From NCBI GenBank assembly GCA_949752735.1, contig OX457039.1, positions 30,875,313 through 30,939,312 on the forward strand: 64,000 nt of DNA, read 5' to 3'. The translations under genes and the position numbers were made by a program. Origin of the DNA: Lumbricus terrestris. Lineage: Eukaryota; Annelida; Clitellata; Crassiclitellata; Lumbricidae. The number at the start of each line of letters is the position of its first letter. Position 1 is the first letter of the stretch. Under the pieces are notes generated by a model. The model was not told the DNA's origin, ran no database searches, and saw only the letters and a program-made list of their open reading frames with translations. Positions 21,301 to 36,300 of this stretch are shown in pieces.

Positions 21301-24300
21301 GTCACTATTCGCGATGGACATATTGCCACCATCAGCGCACCTACAACAGTTTTCACGAATTTATCAATTAAGAAAAACTAATTAGTAATAGGGTATGTCA
21401 AAACATTATTAATCCACAGTGATAGGATGGAGGGAAATTTCTAAAGTTCCTACTTTATTGTGGCTTCAGAGACCCAGTAGCCAGAATTACGACAGTGGTA
21501 GGCTGGAGATAATCTAGAGCAGTGTTGTCCAGCCTGCGGCTAGTCTTAAGGGTTGGAAGGAAAAATCGAAGCATCTCCAGGGGAGACAAATGGTGATGCC
21601 TTGGGTTGTTTCTTGGCCGACGACTATGACTGCCCACAAACCGAAGACTGCCTTTGATGAGGCTTTATGATAGCCAGAGCAGGATGATGGCAATATGGCC
21701 AGACAAACTGTGGCTGAGCGAAGAAATAAGAAGTGAACTGAGTGCAAGGCAGGAATAAAAGCCCTCTTATACTTTTTGGTGCTACAATATTATGAAACAT
21801 GTCAAACATGGCACGTGTAAACATGCCATTACTCATGGATTTCAGCCGCTGCTTTTGAGTTTTCTGTTGTGGACCTCAGCTTCAGAATTATCGTTTCTGT
21901 GGCCCATGGTGCCAAAAAGGTTGGACTGCACTGATCTAGAGTCTGAAGTTCTTACATTATTATGGCTTCAGGGATCCACTAGTCAGAATTCCTACAGTGA
22001 CAGGTTCGAGAACAACAATGGTACTATATAAGTTCCCATACTGAATTAGATATTTGTGTGCCATCGAGATTTCTTACTTCACAACAGTTTCGACGGTCAA
22101 CTGAGAAGACACAGCATTCAGTTTAACTCGAGGATTGATGTAACCGATCTTGGAGACGAGGTTTTCAACGCTCTCCTTTGTGTGTCCGTTGATGTCAATC
22201 TGCGTCATTGCGCTGTTCATCGACACAGACTGCAGACAAAATCAGTTCATCTATCATTAACGCAACTAAACACTGAAGATGACTGCAAACAAAATCAGTT
22301 CATCTATCATCAACTCAACTAAACAATGAAGATGGACAGTGAAACATTATTCCTACGAGTCCTTAAAAAATAGTCTCATCAACTTCTTTCATATATTTTC
22401 AATTAAACTTCCAAATAATTGTCAACATATGTCTATCTAGATAGCTAAGAAATTTATATAGTGCCTCTTCAACTATTCAGAGGTGCTCTTGACCCAGGCC
22501 CGGTAAAAGAGGAAAGTCTTGAGTAGTTTACAGAGTTCAGAAGGGAGGATGTTCCTACTCACAATCGAGAAAGCCCTAGACAAATTTTTTATTCCCATGG
22601 AACCTGTATAGTGTATACCTTTAAATTTCACAAGACTTCGAAATAAACATTTACATTTTTGGAGTTTTAGACCACGTCTCATAATACAATTTAGCCCTCT
22701 ACATATCATCTAGGAGAGACAGCAGACTTGTTTTAAAACCATTGTCCACAGAATAATGCTGCGACATCATTGCAGACAAATCTAAGTAATCTGAGAGCAC
22801 TTTGTTAGAACTACGAAAAATAACCAGCAAATTCATGAATCAATTGCTGTTTTAAATCTGATAAAAAGGTCAAAATTGTTGATGGTCTACTGCACTACAA
22901 ACCATTCCTGTGTCCATTTCGCTGATCGCATGAAAATCGATCTTTTCACGGCAGCTGTTGATGCAACTGATGACATGGTCAGTCTCAGTGTCGTTGTTCA
23001 CAATGGTCAACTCGGCCAACTGACCGTGAAGAAACTGACCCAAACGACCTTCACTACCTGAATAAGTGTTGCCAAATGCAGACTCATGAAAGCAAAAAAA
23101 CTAAACTATATGAAATAAAATTAAATACATATGAAACGAAAACGATAGAATAAAAAGAAGTCGGTCAACAAATTAACGCACAGATCTCTGCGATAAACTA
23201 CTTTGACCAAAACATCGTTTCTACAACTTCGTTTTGTCTCTTTTGGTTAATTCTTTGGCTGGTACTGATTAAAAATATTCTAACAGATTAATCTGCAAAA
23301 TTTAACTTCGATAATATGGTATGTATTATGTAAAAATGACTAATATTGTTATCCAAAAAATTTAATACAGTAAATAAAATAATAATAAATTAATGGAGTC
23401 AGAGAAAGGAAATATAAAAAAGCAGTTAGTCAAACTTGCAATTGCAAACTTTACAGCACCAGTTAGAGAGAAGATCATGAAACACGTTCCTAATTTGACA
23501 ACAGCAAACCAAAATGAAACACAATGATCTTCAAAAGCTAACAAAGCAAAGTCAGAGAAAAGTCAGGAATTCACATCAAATCTTGAAAAGCAGATTAATG
23601 CAAAAGATCAGATGCAGTGGCACAGCTACCAGGTGTGCAGTGTGTGCAAGACACACGAGCCCGCGACCTCCAGGGGCACACAGAGATTGAGCACGTGTGG
23701 ATCAGAGTCCTAGGGAATCACGTTTCTTCCCTTTATCTTTGCACTTGCAGGGAATATTGCCAAAAACGTTTTTAGGTACTATGAAAAATTGATGAATGCA
23801 TAGTTTTTGGTGAGCAAATTTCAAATCATGGACCAGAATTGATGGATGATTGACTTTATGCTGAACAAAATGCTAAAATGAAAATTCTATGAGGCCATGA
23901 CATTGTTTTATTGTACTAGGCCTACTTAAAACAGCCTTACAAGGCCAAACAGGGCCCTTGTGGAACCTCTGCACACAGGTACACGAAAAGCTAGCTACGC
24001 CACTGATCAGATGACAACATAAGAGGGTTGCAGTACTTCGAGTTGACAGGAAAACCAGGTCATCTTGCCAAGTAGAGTGAAGAAATGCATACCTACCGTA
24101 GACAGGGGCGGATCCAGGGGGGGCCAATCCAGCAATGGCCCCCATTTAAAAATTGCATAGGACGTTGTCCCCCATTTGGTTTCAACAAGCCATTAAATAA
24201 ATGCATCGGGAGAGAAAAGCAGGATAACATTATTCCCGACTATGATGCTTGATGACTAAAAAAAATGTTTTTCCCTGTCCCAACAACAAAACCGAAAATT

Positions 24301-27300
24301 TTGGCCCCCTTCGAAAATTTCTGTATCCGCCCTTGACCATAGTTATGAATGGAAGAGACCCCAAAGGAAAACCCCCTTGAGAGACAACAACAGCGAGCAG
24401 CACATTTATGCATAAGAACGAGTTTCTGCAACCACGGCAGTTACTGCCGAGAGGCAACCATATAAAAGCATATATATATATATATACGTGTGTGTGTGTT
24501 TATGCAATCTAAGTTGTAAATAAATTCACAGATACAATACGATTTTTTAAAGATTGCTGTACCTTCCCAGCAAGCACCCACAAAGAGTTTAGTCGAGTGA
24601 GCTTTCTTTGATGAATGCAGCGGCCAATCGTCGATGATGTCTTCATTATGCTTCGACTTGACAAATAACTTCCCATCAACAAACAATCGAGCCTAAAGAA
24701 ATACAATGAACTATAATTCAAATCAAACCATTTTATTAAGGCAACAACCGAAGCACATTTATCACAAAAACAGACTAACAACATTAACACTAATGATTAA
24801 CATACCAGAAAGAATAAACAGTATATCATAAGAATAAACGGTATATCATAACTGATGATCTCAATGCAATCAACATACGGGTCCTGCTAGTCAGTTATGA
24901 AAGATAAAGAAAAACAAACTCGAGATTTCTAAACTGAAGTGATCATATTCGCAAAAAAAGGTCAGAACAGCCGCAACAGCTGTGGCAAATGGTTATTGAG
25001 AAGGGAAACGTTCAGCGGCTGCAGGACTGCATCCACTACTTTCTGTCCATTTGCTGACAAGGCCCTGGCATGATCTTGGTGACCTTTCGCAGCACACAAT
25101 GAATCCAATCAGCTGGAGCTCCTATGTCGCCTGAATCATCTCCAGCACTGAGAAGTGCATTGTGCAGTGGTGCATTTCCGCCGCACTGCTGACATGCGAT
25201 ATATAATGAATGTGCACTCACCTTCATGACGCACAATTACAAGAAGGCACGCGTTTCCAATCTCAATCCTTGGCAAACATCTACATCTCCTCTCCAAACA
25301 ATGCAGTGTGCAATGCATTGCTGCTTTACATCGGTAACATCTCAAGTTTACATTTACATCTCAACATTTCAAGCAAATATTGCTTGGCTCGGTCTACCTA
25401 CCTACTCAAGCATAATTTTAAGAGTAAACTGTGTACGAATATTTTAATCCCTAACCTCTGGGAAATCCAGGCTGATGGTGTAGTGATGCCACCGGTCATC
25501 ACAGACTTCCGGTAGCTTCCAGCGCCACTCAGCTGGTTGGAAGACATTCATGTCGACTCCGATACCAGGTTCTTTGCGCAGGAGAAGGACGAGACGACAG
25601 TTGTGGAGAAAGAGAGAATAGTGATGTCTGCTCATTCCTGGTTCAAATGTAAACAAATATTCATCTTCACGCACTAGGAGTTCTGTCAACCTAGTCACGT
25701 TTAAATAGTAGATACAGTTACACACGGAGAAGATAAGGTCGTCAAACAGTCTCGGCACTGAAGATCATTTGACTTTCCACACCACCCCAAAAGATATTTC
25801 ATTGACGGCAACACAGAATGAAGGTGTACTGAGAACATGAAATTAGTTTTATTCCATGGACTTATAAGGCATCTCTCATAGTACAGCGTAATCAGAGGTG
25901 CTCCCAGTGCGAAGAACCCCCCGAAATAAAAAGTCTTAAAAGAACATGCATACACAACAGTGCCCCATATATAAGATCTCAGCATGAGTTATAATAGGAA
26001 GGTTGTTCCACAGCAAAGAGACAACAGACATGTAGGCATAATGCAGTGCTGTGGCAGTATGAGAACAAATTAATAAAGGAATTATAAAATTTACATATTG
26101 CAATGCAGTATGATCTGTAGCTAAATCACTTTGAGGAGGGGGATTTAGCTGCAGATCTATAACAACAGAAACATGACTTGCAGCCTGTTAACAAAGGGAA
26201 ACAGTAGCAACATATCAACAGCAGAGAGCAGACAGCCAACGGATCACAAAGTCATTTGCTAATCCATATCAAGTTAATAAAATATATTATACAAACAATA
26301 ACAACAACAGCAATAATAATAATAATAATAACAATAATAATAATAATAATAGGATTCTTATGTAATAACTTTGGGCATAACAGAAAATTAACAATAAAAT
26401 GAAAAGAGTAACAATTTTATCACGATGCTTTATACAAGTTTTAAAGTAAACTGACGTAAGCATTACCTTCTCCATCAGCATTGCAGAGTATATGTTGCTT
26501 CACTTCCTCTGACTCTGCACTCTGACGTTCATGCCGTAACCACGTTGAAATCGTAAATCGCGGCTCCAAACGACCGTTGAATACCGTCTGTGGCACCTCA
26601 AACGCAACAGCCTTGCCATCAAAACTAAACACGCCGTCAGGATTCTCTTTCTCATCACTAGGCAGCGACTGTTTCTCCTCTGGAAGTAGTCTGACAGTGT
26701 ATGGATGCACACCTATAAATGCACACAATCACACCATTATCCCTGTCTTGCCAAAAGCCATCTATAACATAATAATAACAAAATAAATTAAAACTGACAA
26801 ATTACAGCGACGCGTAATAGCAAGAGCAAATGACAACAAGTTAAACAATAAACAGTTAAACACAAGTCGATTTTATCACTGCACGGCAGCCTGCTACATG
26901 CACATGTATCCATCCTACAGCTGCCCATTGTATCATCGACCCCCTAGGGAGTGGAAGGCTGAGTCAACTTCGGTGGGGTTAGCAAGTACTGTGCCCTTCT
27001 CTTCTAAGTTAGCAAGTACTGTGCCCTTCTCTTCTAAGTTAGCAAGTACTGTGCCCTTCTCTTCTAAGTTAGCAAGTACTGTGCCCTTCTCTTCTAAGTT
27101 AGCAAGTACTGTGCCTTCTCTTCTAAGTTAGCAAGTACTGTGCCCTCTCTTCTAAGTTAGCAAGTACTGTGCCCTTCACTTATAAGTTAGCAAATACTGT
27201 GCCCATCTCTTCTAAGTTAGCAAGTAGTGTGCCCTTCTCTTCTAAGTTAGCAAGTACTGTGCCTTCTCTTCTAAGTTGCGACTGCTAGTGCTAATTATTA

Positions 27301-30300
27301 TTCAGTCATCATGAACACATCAGCATATAATATATATCCTTGCACTGAGGAGTATTTGCACTGTAGGTAACAGGAATGTACATTCATTCATTCATTCATT
27401 CATTCATTCGGACATTTATATAGCGCTCCTTCAAGAAAAACTACTCAGAAGCGCTCATACCTGTACAGTTGTACACTGTACAGGTATGTGCTTGTGCATT
27501 CCACCTCTCGTTTCAACAGGACTCCATGCTTCTTTGCTGCAGGCAAAATGACCTTTCATCATAATTATCAGTCCAGTGAAATATACAACTCGCCTGATTT
27601 CAATATACAATCACTAATTGTGTGATCTGTGCATTATGTTAGAACCATTCATGATGAAAATGCCACCCAGCCCTCGACCAATATAATGAAACAATATAAA
27701 CAAAAACTTAGAACAATCACACGTTTTAAATTAAGAGGTTGTCTACAACCCTGCAGACAACAAGTACGTCAAGCAATATAAAATGGAAACCAGTGCTAAA
27801 ATTCCGCATTCAGATAAAAATATTTAGCTGAATGACGGACATAAAAAATAATCATATACTGTAGTATTTTCCAAACTATAAATCATAGATTAATACGTGA
27901 GAGTTGAGTGCAGTGCTGCCCTGATTCATCTCTTTAATATCTAACTCTCTATTGATCAACATATTAATTACGTTTGGAACCCTACAGGTGTAAAATCAAG
28001 AACTTATTACTGTAAACTCATGATAAACATGACAGGTTTTCATCGTTAATATCTAATTCTGAAAACTACAGTACTCTGAAAGCACAACAAACTGTTGAAA
28101 GATTAATTTCAAACCAGGTTATTTTTAAGAGAGTACTTGATAATTATGGTGGTATACGGCCATAGATTTATCGCTTCCATTAATTAGCACACATGCTTTT
28201 ACACATCTGTCTGTGCATGGGTGTGCTACATCTACCAATGCATTGTTTTAAATTTGCAACTTCTGAGTCACATCGCCTTCTACACAAGTGTGACTTTTAG
28301 TGTGAGTAATAGGTCTTGAAAATACTGTACACATTTTGAGAAAAACCCATGAAAAGCACCAAGCATAAAATTCGTATAAATAAACTGACAAAAAAATCAT
28401 GTTTGCTTGTACTCTGATCAGGACAATACAACAGATGCTGTGACTAGACTGGTCACCAAGTGCTTAGAACTGTGTAATTACAACCAGCTGCTTACCGCAG
28501 ATGTGGCTGCGGCTGCTAATGGCGTCAGTATCAACTTCGCAGTCAACCACCGTCTGGTCTGGATGGAGCTTGATGCTGACTGATAGCTGTGTCACCTGAC
28601 ACGTGGCACTGCACATCTCCAGCGTCGCATTAGTGGCGACTGCCTGTCGACCAGACTTCGTAACATAGTCTATCTGTCTCTTGATGCCTGCAAGATAGAG
28701 AACCCGCTACATGGTCATTCTGCTTCATTTTTAAAAGGAAATGCGTGACTTCCCTTGTAGAAATTTATTCTAGAGATCACACTACTCGGTCATATATTCC
28801 AATGAAGCTATACACAACATTAGTCAGACATTTGTTCTAATAGGTCTCAATAACAAAACACAAACGACTGCAAGAACATAAAACTGTTGACTGCAATTAA
28901 CTAAGGTCTGTCTGTAATTGAATCGTAGAGTCCATCGTTCAACGAAAACACAGCTCAATAGATAAATATGGTGAATTGTTTAAAGTGCAAACTGCAAAGA
29001 AGAAAATTTCCGACTATCCAATTTAGAATCTACAAAAATAAAAAGTTGAGACCTGCTACCATTAAGACAAAGAACTGAAGAAACATGATCACAATATAGT
29101 TTCCACAATATCCAAAGCTCATCCAAGATTCTAAATTTCTAATAATTTTTTGAATGCAATAACATACTTACAAACAAAATCATTAAATATTCAGTGTCCC
29201 AACAAAGAAACCATCGTTTACTTCGGACTATGCAACATTTTAAGCGAGAAATAATGCGCAAACCTTTCCATCCAACTTTGCATTCTGGCTTAACTAAGAT
29301 GTTCACGAGGAGTCGGTCAGAAAGCTTCTTTCCACAATCCTCTGCCTGCACTTCCAGGATATAGTTGTGCTTCGAGCTGTAGTCCAGTGGCTCAGTGTTC
29401 TGAACATAACCTAGGCACATAACATAACCAAGGCAAAAATAACCCAAGAGCATAAATTTTGGAAAATTCTGTTTCTTTCAGTGCGCTATATAGTTGTGAA
29501 CATGCTTAATTGGAATGCTTAATTGAATACGCTGAAGTTATTAGAATACGAGCATTAAACAAGGGCTCTGTCAGAAAATTGTGTCCATATTATACCAAGA
29601 AAGGCGATACGCTGTGTAATTTTTCGGCTACAAAGCGTTAATTAAACATACACTGAAACTGTTTCATGGCTGACTGACACCCATAATTAATTTCAGGAGC
29701 TTTCAAATTAATGTCGTCAGTCAACATGCTATGAATCCACTTGAGCATGTAATGCAATTTCCTTTGTTTCGGCGGCAACTCTCTTACCATGTTAATTAAT
29801 GACTGATGGATGTCACTGAGATTGGCTGGGAAAAACACAAGACGTGAATGCAAAACTTGCACTTTCAATGACACATCGTGTTTCATCAATTTGAACACTT
29901 GAAGCACCAGGTTGTATGTAAACCAACTGAAAATATTTGGATGCAATGTTCTACTCAGAAAGTGGTGGAAAAAACAGTCTTAAAAGAATGATGAATGGGG
30001 ATAAAAGTGCAGACCCATCTAAGCATGGTCGTTGGGACAGCCACCTAAAACGCAAGATAATGAACAAAAGGTTATGACATCCTTAATCAAATACAGTATA
30101 GTGGATGACTGATTTAAGTCTCGGTGTGGCTAAAATGCTCAAAAACATACATTATCCAATATGAAGGCAATTGCACAGTGCTATAAGATATTTTTATCCA
30201 ATTACTTTTGAAAGGCGATATTGCTGTCACATTATGGACAAACGTGATCGTGATTTGACACCTGACAAATAATGTTTCGAGCTATGTTAAAAAAAATAAC

Positions 30301-33300
30301 CACTGTGGAAGGCAGCAGCATAAATAACCATCATTAATCTCAGTTACAGCTGCGACTATGTCTCGGAAATGAAGATACGTCCAGCTATAGTATATATTAA
30401 CTTTATCAGCTTTCAAACTGTAGTGTAGCATAAGGTCCCTGGTATGAAACTTAGAAAAATTGACCAGTCCTTTCTGACATAAAGGAAAATCTCCATTAAA
30501 AAATAAAGCAGATGTAAAGCTTTTCATATAACTGAATTGCACAGCAAGAGTTGCTACACTTTCAGACAACCAGACAAGTTTTGCTTTGATGCTGTACTGC
30601 ATGGATTGCAACAATAGCAGCCCCATATTGGCTCACATCTCTTTCAAGTGAATAGAATAACCTACTGGTTTTGATCGATACACGCTGTTATTATGTAGCA
30701 AACAAGCCTTCAGGCTTAATAACATTCGATGAATCAATGAAAAGACCCATTCTTGTGGATCGTAGTCTTCACCAGTGACTCAGTGAGTGACACAGAACGT
30801 CTACATAGATCTTCAAAGTGACAGTTTTAAAACTCACCTACTAAATTATTCATGATTTAAGAAGAAAAAATGCACTTAAATTTTGCGTTAATGAAAGGTG
30901 AACAACCAAATTAAATTATTCGCAACAGTGATAAACACAAAGGAATTTTAAAAAGTCTGCATTCTTCCGTTTAAGAGACAGATTTATAATGAAGTTGAAT
31001 ATAAGTCTCAAGTGCAGAAAATTCATTACACATCTAGTCATCTACCTGATCCGATACACCTTTATCATCTGACTTTGAATGTTCAATTTACTAGCATTTT
31101 ATCGATTAATAATGTTCTTTTAATAATGTTATAATCAATTGGGAATCAATACTTTCTGCAGCATCAATTCTTCCAAGCATGCTTCCAAGCAAACATTTGC
31201 TCTTTTCATCAATTTTTTTTATTAATGTGGTCACTGGCTCTAGATACTGAATATGAGAGAACTTTGCCAAAAACACACATGTCAATAGATGTTTTTTGCA
31301 GAAAGTGTTTTACTTCCTGATCTTTGCCACTCTCATACGGCTCACCACTCAGAAATATCAGACAGCATACCATATCTGAGCAACAGTAGCAGAGCCGTAA
31401 AATTTGCAATAATCTCATTTTCTTCTCTTAAGTTTTCCACTATACCAAATTACATCGTAGATAGATGTAGGTAATATAGTTGAAATGCAGCCCAAAAACG
31501 AAAGAACAGAGTCTGAACTTTAAAAATTATTTGGCCGTAACAGAAGCAAAAATTCCCAACAAAATTTCCATTTTTTTATCAAACTTTTCCATCGGGACAC
31601 ACGTATCATATAAGTTGTACAAGTAGAGCGCACTAGCATTCAACGCTGGACTTGTGACAAAATCCTTGTATTGCATTAACACATTTATAAAGCACCTCTA
31701 CTAGTGTGAAAGTTCAAAAGTGCTCCCAGTGCACATGTACTCTGAGAAAACCCTAATTATGCAGTGATCTTCACTGAGGGTTTCAGAGAATCTAAGGGCT
31801 ACGAAGGCATCAGCCAAAGGTCCCGTCCCGCTGTAGAAGCACCCACTGAATTCTGCAAAAGGATTCCTGAACAATGAGCAGAATTCTTTACAGCTCTTTA
31901 CAATTTCTAGCTAGACACGATTCTACACTAAAATAATTACAACTTATATTACGAGACAATCTCAACATTACAAATTACAATTACACTCATCTCTTGTACA
32001 ATTGGATGTGCGCAACATGTATTGTAGGGTTCCAGGAGGAAATGATCGACTTACAAGTGCAAGGTTTCATCAAGTGCACAAAAAGATTGAAACCCCAAGT
32101 GCCTGTTGCATCAAGATAATTCAACAATGGTACCTTCCGTGCTGATTCTGAACGGTACATCCTTTGTGAGAAGATGAAACTGGCAGATTCTTGAGAAGTC
32201 CTCGGATCCATCCTCATCTGTTGTCTCAAGCTTCAGTATTTGCTCGTGCAATTGACCCTCGATGACCTCTGCGATGTATGTTTGCTCCTTCCACACAGGT
32301 GCAAATTCATTAACATCCTCAACATCGATGTGAACGAGCTCCCTGACAACACGCAACAGGAAGTAAGTGAGCCAGCACATAAACAACTCATGTCCACCAA
32401 ACAAATGCAGTGGAAATGCAATGCAAATAATACAGGTTGTGGAATGAAGAAGATGGCATGCATAAAAAAAGTGGGGCGCAGTGGTGTAGTGGTGGCGTCG
32501 ATGCCTTGAAGCCGGAAGGTTCGAGGTTCGAATCCACCTCAAGTCGCCGCGTAGGGACTTTGGGCAAGTCCTTCACTCGCAATTGCTCAGCGCTTCGGCG
32601 TGAAACTCCGATGCAGCGTCCGCTCTGCAGTCGGGAGCGCCTCTGAGTAGTGAGCTTGAAGGGGCGCTATAACAAGTGCGCATACAAACAAATGCAGCAA
32701 AACAGTCACAAGTAATGTAAATCTGTGAAGTTTATCAGCATCACAAGAAATGCTGCTTAGAACTGGAAGACTAGTTTATAAACGATCATATCAACTCAAG
32801 TCTGCAAGATCCAGGTAGCTGGTCCCAGGTTACAATTAGGAGGGAAGGTTTAGATGAGAGAAATCAGACCAGGGTGTGGTATGGAACAATTTTCAGCTCA
32901 AATGACAATAAAATTAAAAGTAACAATCAAACAAAGCATAGTTTACAAACAAGCAATTTCACTTGACAGCTGTTAGTCAAGAAACCATAGGCATCATCAT
33001 ATTCAATAATAATAAATAATAAAACACGTAAACATTAAAAATAGACATCAAGACAAAATGATGGATCAAGAAAGGATTAACAGGTAATTTTAAGAAAAGC
33101 TGGGAGGATGAATTATGTTACACTAAAACTATCCAAGTTAATTAAATTCAAAACACAGAGTCTTTTTTAAAAAAATGCTGGACATGGTCTTATTACTACA
33201 CCAATATAGCAGAGCAACAAATCAGGCAATTATTATTTACTGCTGCTGTTGCTGTCACTGCAACCGCTACTACTTCTACCACTACGACATTTAAGCACTT

Positions 33301-36300
33301 CAGCTGCATGGCCTTTACAACCTGGGCTGTCATAGACTAGCTCAATCGCATTGATATGCTTCTTGGAATACTATCCTATCTTAAATCGATCAGAGATGCC
33401 AGACGATAGGCCGCTCGTGAAAGATTGTCCAGCAACAGCAAACTCCTTGGACCGCACTACACTGGCTGGCTGGCTCTCGCTGCTGGAATATGGAGGCTGC
33501 TGCGAGTTGGCAAACGCAAATAATACAGGTTGTGGAATGAAGAAGACGACGACGGCATGCATAATCTGATGAGACAGTCTGGGACCAACCGGCGACGGCA
33601 GCTGTAGATGGGTAAGATTGGACAGAACACTGATCAATAATGCAAAACCAGCCGTGACAAAGCGGGGAGAAAGACGACGGACTAGTGGAGCACATATATG
33701 ATGCATTAATGTTTTAAGAACAAGGTGCTACCATTACAAGAATAGCCTGATCACCAGTCCAAGGTTAGTCCACAGGTCTGGTATTATTAATACCATCTTT
33801 GGAAGATTTCTCATGGCTTGCATGAACCATCAATTCAGCTCAATAATACCCTCATCACTTAACCATTTGAACACTGAGCTCCTGTAACTCTATGGATAAC
33901 GGGCCGGAAAACCGGCCCGTCGGGTTCAAAGGGTTAATAAAAATGGTTCAGACGCCTGCAATGATACAGCAGAATTGGTTCTACCACAACTCTAAGCCAT
34001 TTGGAGTGATTAAAAGAGGTACATTGCATTACAATCTGCATGTCTTAATGCCTATTTCTTCTGTCTTAACCAGAAAAATCTGGACAATTCAGTCAATCTC
34101 ACGTTTCCTCTTGCCAGTTTGATGTTCTGCAAAGCCCAGTCCTCAGACGACTTCTTCACATCCTGCATTCTTGAGTAGCTATCAATTCTGGTGTATCTTT
34201 GGCTAAGAGATTCCGCTGGACAGTCAGAATCATGTCAGTGCTACATAGTCACGAAGCCAGTTAGAATGGACTCAGATAACATCAACTACAGGCCAATCTA
34301 AAATTTTATGCCTCTACCATAGGTGACCCTACGTAGCAGGACTATAGTCCCTTCTGGGTCCCCTTTCGTTGCAAGACATGGAAAAGCATTAATTACATTA
34401 CTTCCGCTTTGATTACCAATGGTTGAACAATTAAAAAGGTTGATTGATTTAAAGTAATCGATAAAGTAGATGCGCAGCAGTTTGCAATATTTGGCCTCCT
34501 GCAACCTAATGCCATCGCCATTACTACAATCCAGTTTAGAAAAGGCCATTCAACCAAGACAGTTCTATTCCAAGGACTTATCTCAAATGCCTGCAATCCT
34601 AGTAACATGAGATTGCTTGGATTTCTGGATGTTAGTGCAGTGTTTGATACACTGGATTATAACATCCTGCTGATATTGCTCAACACCTCATGTGGATTTA
34701 TGGACTAGTCATTGGAGTGACTTTGCTCTTTCCACCATGGGAAGACAATGAGGTTCGCAATTTGCATGGACAACTCAATATGGACGATTTAAATTTGATG
34801 TTCATCAGGGCCCAGCCCTCAGACCACTTCTTCACATCATGCATATGTCCAATCTGACCACGATAACATTAAAGCAAGGCCGTAGCTAGGGGAGTGTTTA
34901 GGGTGTTTGAACACCCCCCGAAATGGAAAATGTGAAAAATAATATAATGCATTTACGAGCACATGATGTGAAACCATGAAATAAAACCATGAAAACACCC
35001 CGTGAAATATTCCGGATGACTAAAAAAGTCATCACTTTTTTGGGGAAGGAAAATTGGCGAGTGAAACACCCCCCGAAATCAAATCCTGGTTACGGTCTTG
35101 CATTAAAGCATAGGCTCATCAGTAAGCTGATGATATCCCACATGCCACCCATCTGATGCACTGGATTGTGTGTTCAAAATGCAAGAAGATCCTGGACTAC
35201 AAAGCTTCCTAATTTGAGAATGCTCTCACTAAATTGTTTCTCTATCAGTCCTTGCTCATTCCATGAATTCCATCTTGTGCCCTGCTACATAAACTTTATA
35301 TTTCCATAGTTCAGATATTAATGAGTACTTTCATTCGGCATATATGCAAGCAGGACAGTTACTATGCAATATGCGTGCATGCATATATTTATGCATATAT
35401 TTATGAAAGCATATATGTTTCTTTGGCACACAAAATAACATCTAGATATATACAATTATACATACAATGTATTATTATTATTATTATTAAATAAATTTGT
35501 AACGCGCGCAATGTCCCACCGAAATGTGAATCTGAGGCGTGGATAGTCAGCCGCCAGAGGAAGATGCAATTAAAGATCCATATGCTTGAAAGCCAAGGAA
35601 AAATAGTAAGTTTTTAGCCGCTTTTTGAAGGAAGGAAGTGAAATTGAGTTCCGAAGAGAGAGCGGAAGCTGATTCCATTCCCTGGAATATATAAACAGTT
35701 AGACATGTACATAAACATACATAAACATATACATACATAAATTTATACATACAGTTATGCATACATATACATATACAATTATACATAAACATACATGCAT
35801 ATATGTGATTTGTTTTCCACGTCGGAGAAATTCAGTAAGTAAGAATGCATGTAATTGAAATCTTAAGAGGTCCACAGAACACCAGTCTCATCTCATCTTC
35901 ACCAAAGACATTGTCACTGTCATCAACATCTTGTGACACATGATCATTATCATCATGATTACCACATGTCAACAACAGCTCTAACTCTTCATTACCTGAC
36001 TCATCATACTCATCATTCTCATCAACATCATCACTGCTGTCTTCTAAATCATCAAGAATGTTGATTTGCAACTTATCTACAGCCTCTGTCAAAGTGAGAA
36101 ACTTCTAATCACCAGCCATTATTCACCAACATCTTGTTGCCCAGTCTGATCTATTTTAAAGTTGACATCTGGTAAAAACAAAGCTGAGTAATAACATAAC
36201 AGAATTGGTTTGGTTTATGGTCACCTTGGTGACCATAAACATTGTTTTACCATGTACCAAGGTTTCTTACAAAAGTGTTCAAAGTGGTGTAGCCAGGAAT

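Noticed and set aside
21961..21990. Cloning-vector polylinker (GGATCC, ACTAGT, GAATTC close together)
   Set aside because: The segment is a diverged copy of genomic sequence at 21463-21490, so the sites arose by chance.
26898..27131. Open frame with LASTVPFSSK repeats
   Set aside because: Reading of the 30-bp minisatellite; no splice or expression support.
27456..27488. 13-bp inverted repeat as a regulatory hairpin
   Set aside because: Directly abuts a retroposon tail and has no conserved context; most likely chance or part of the element.
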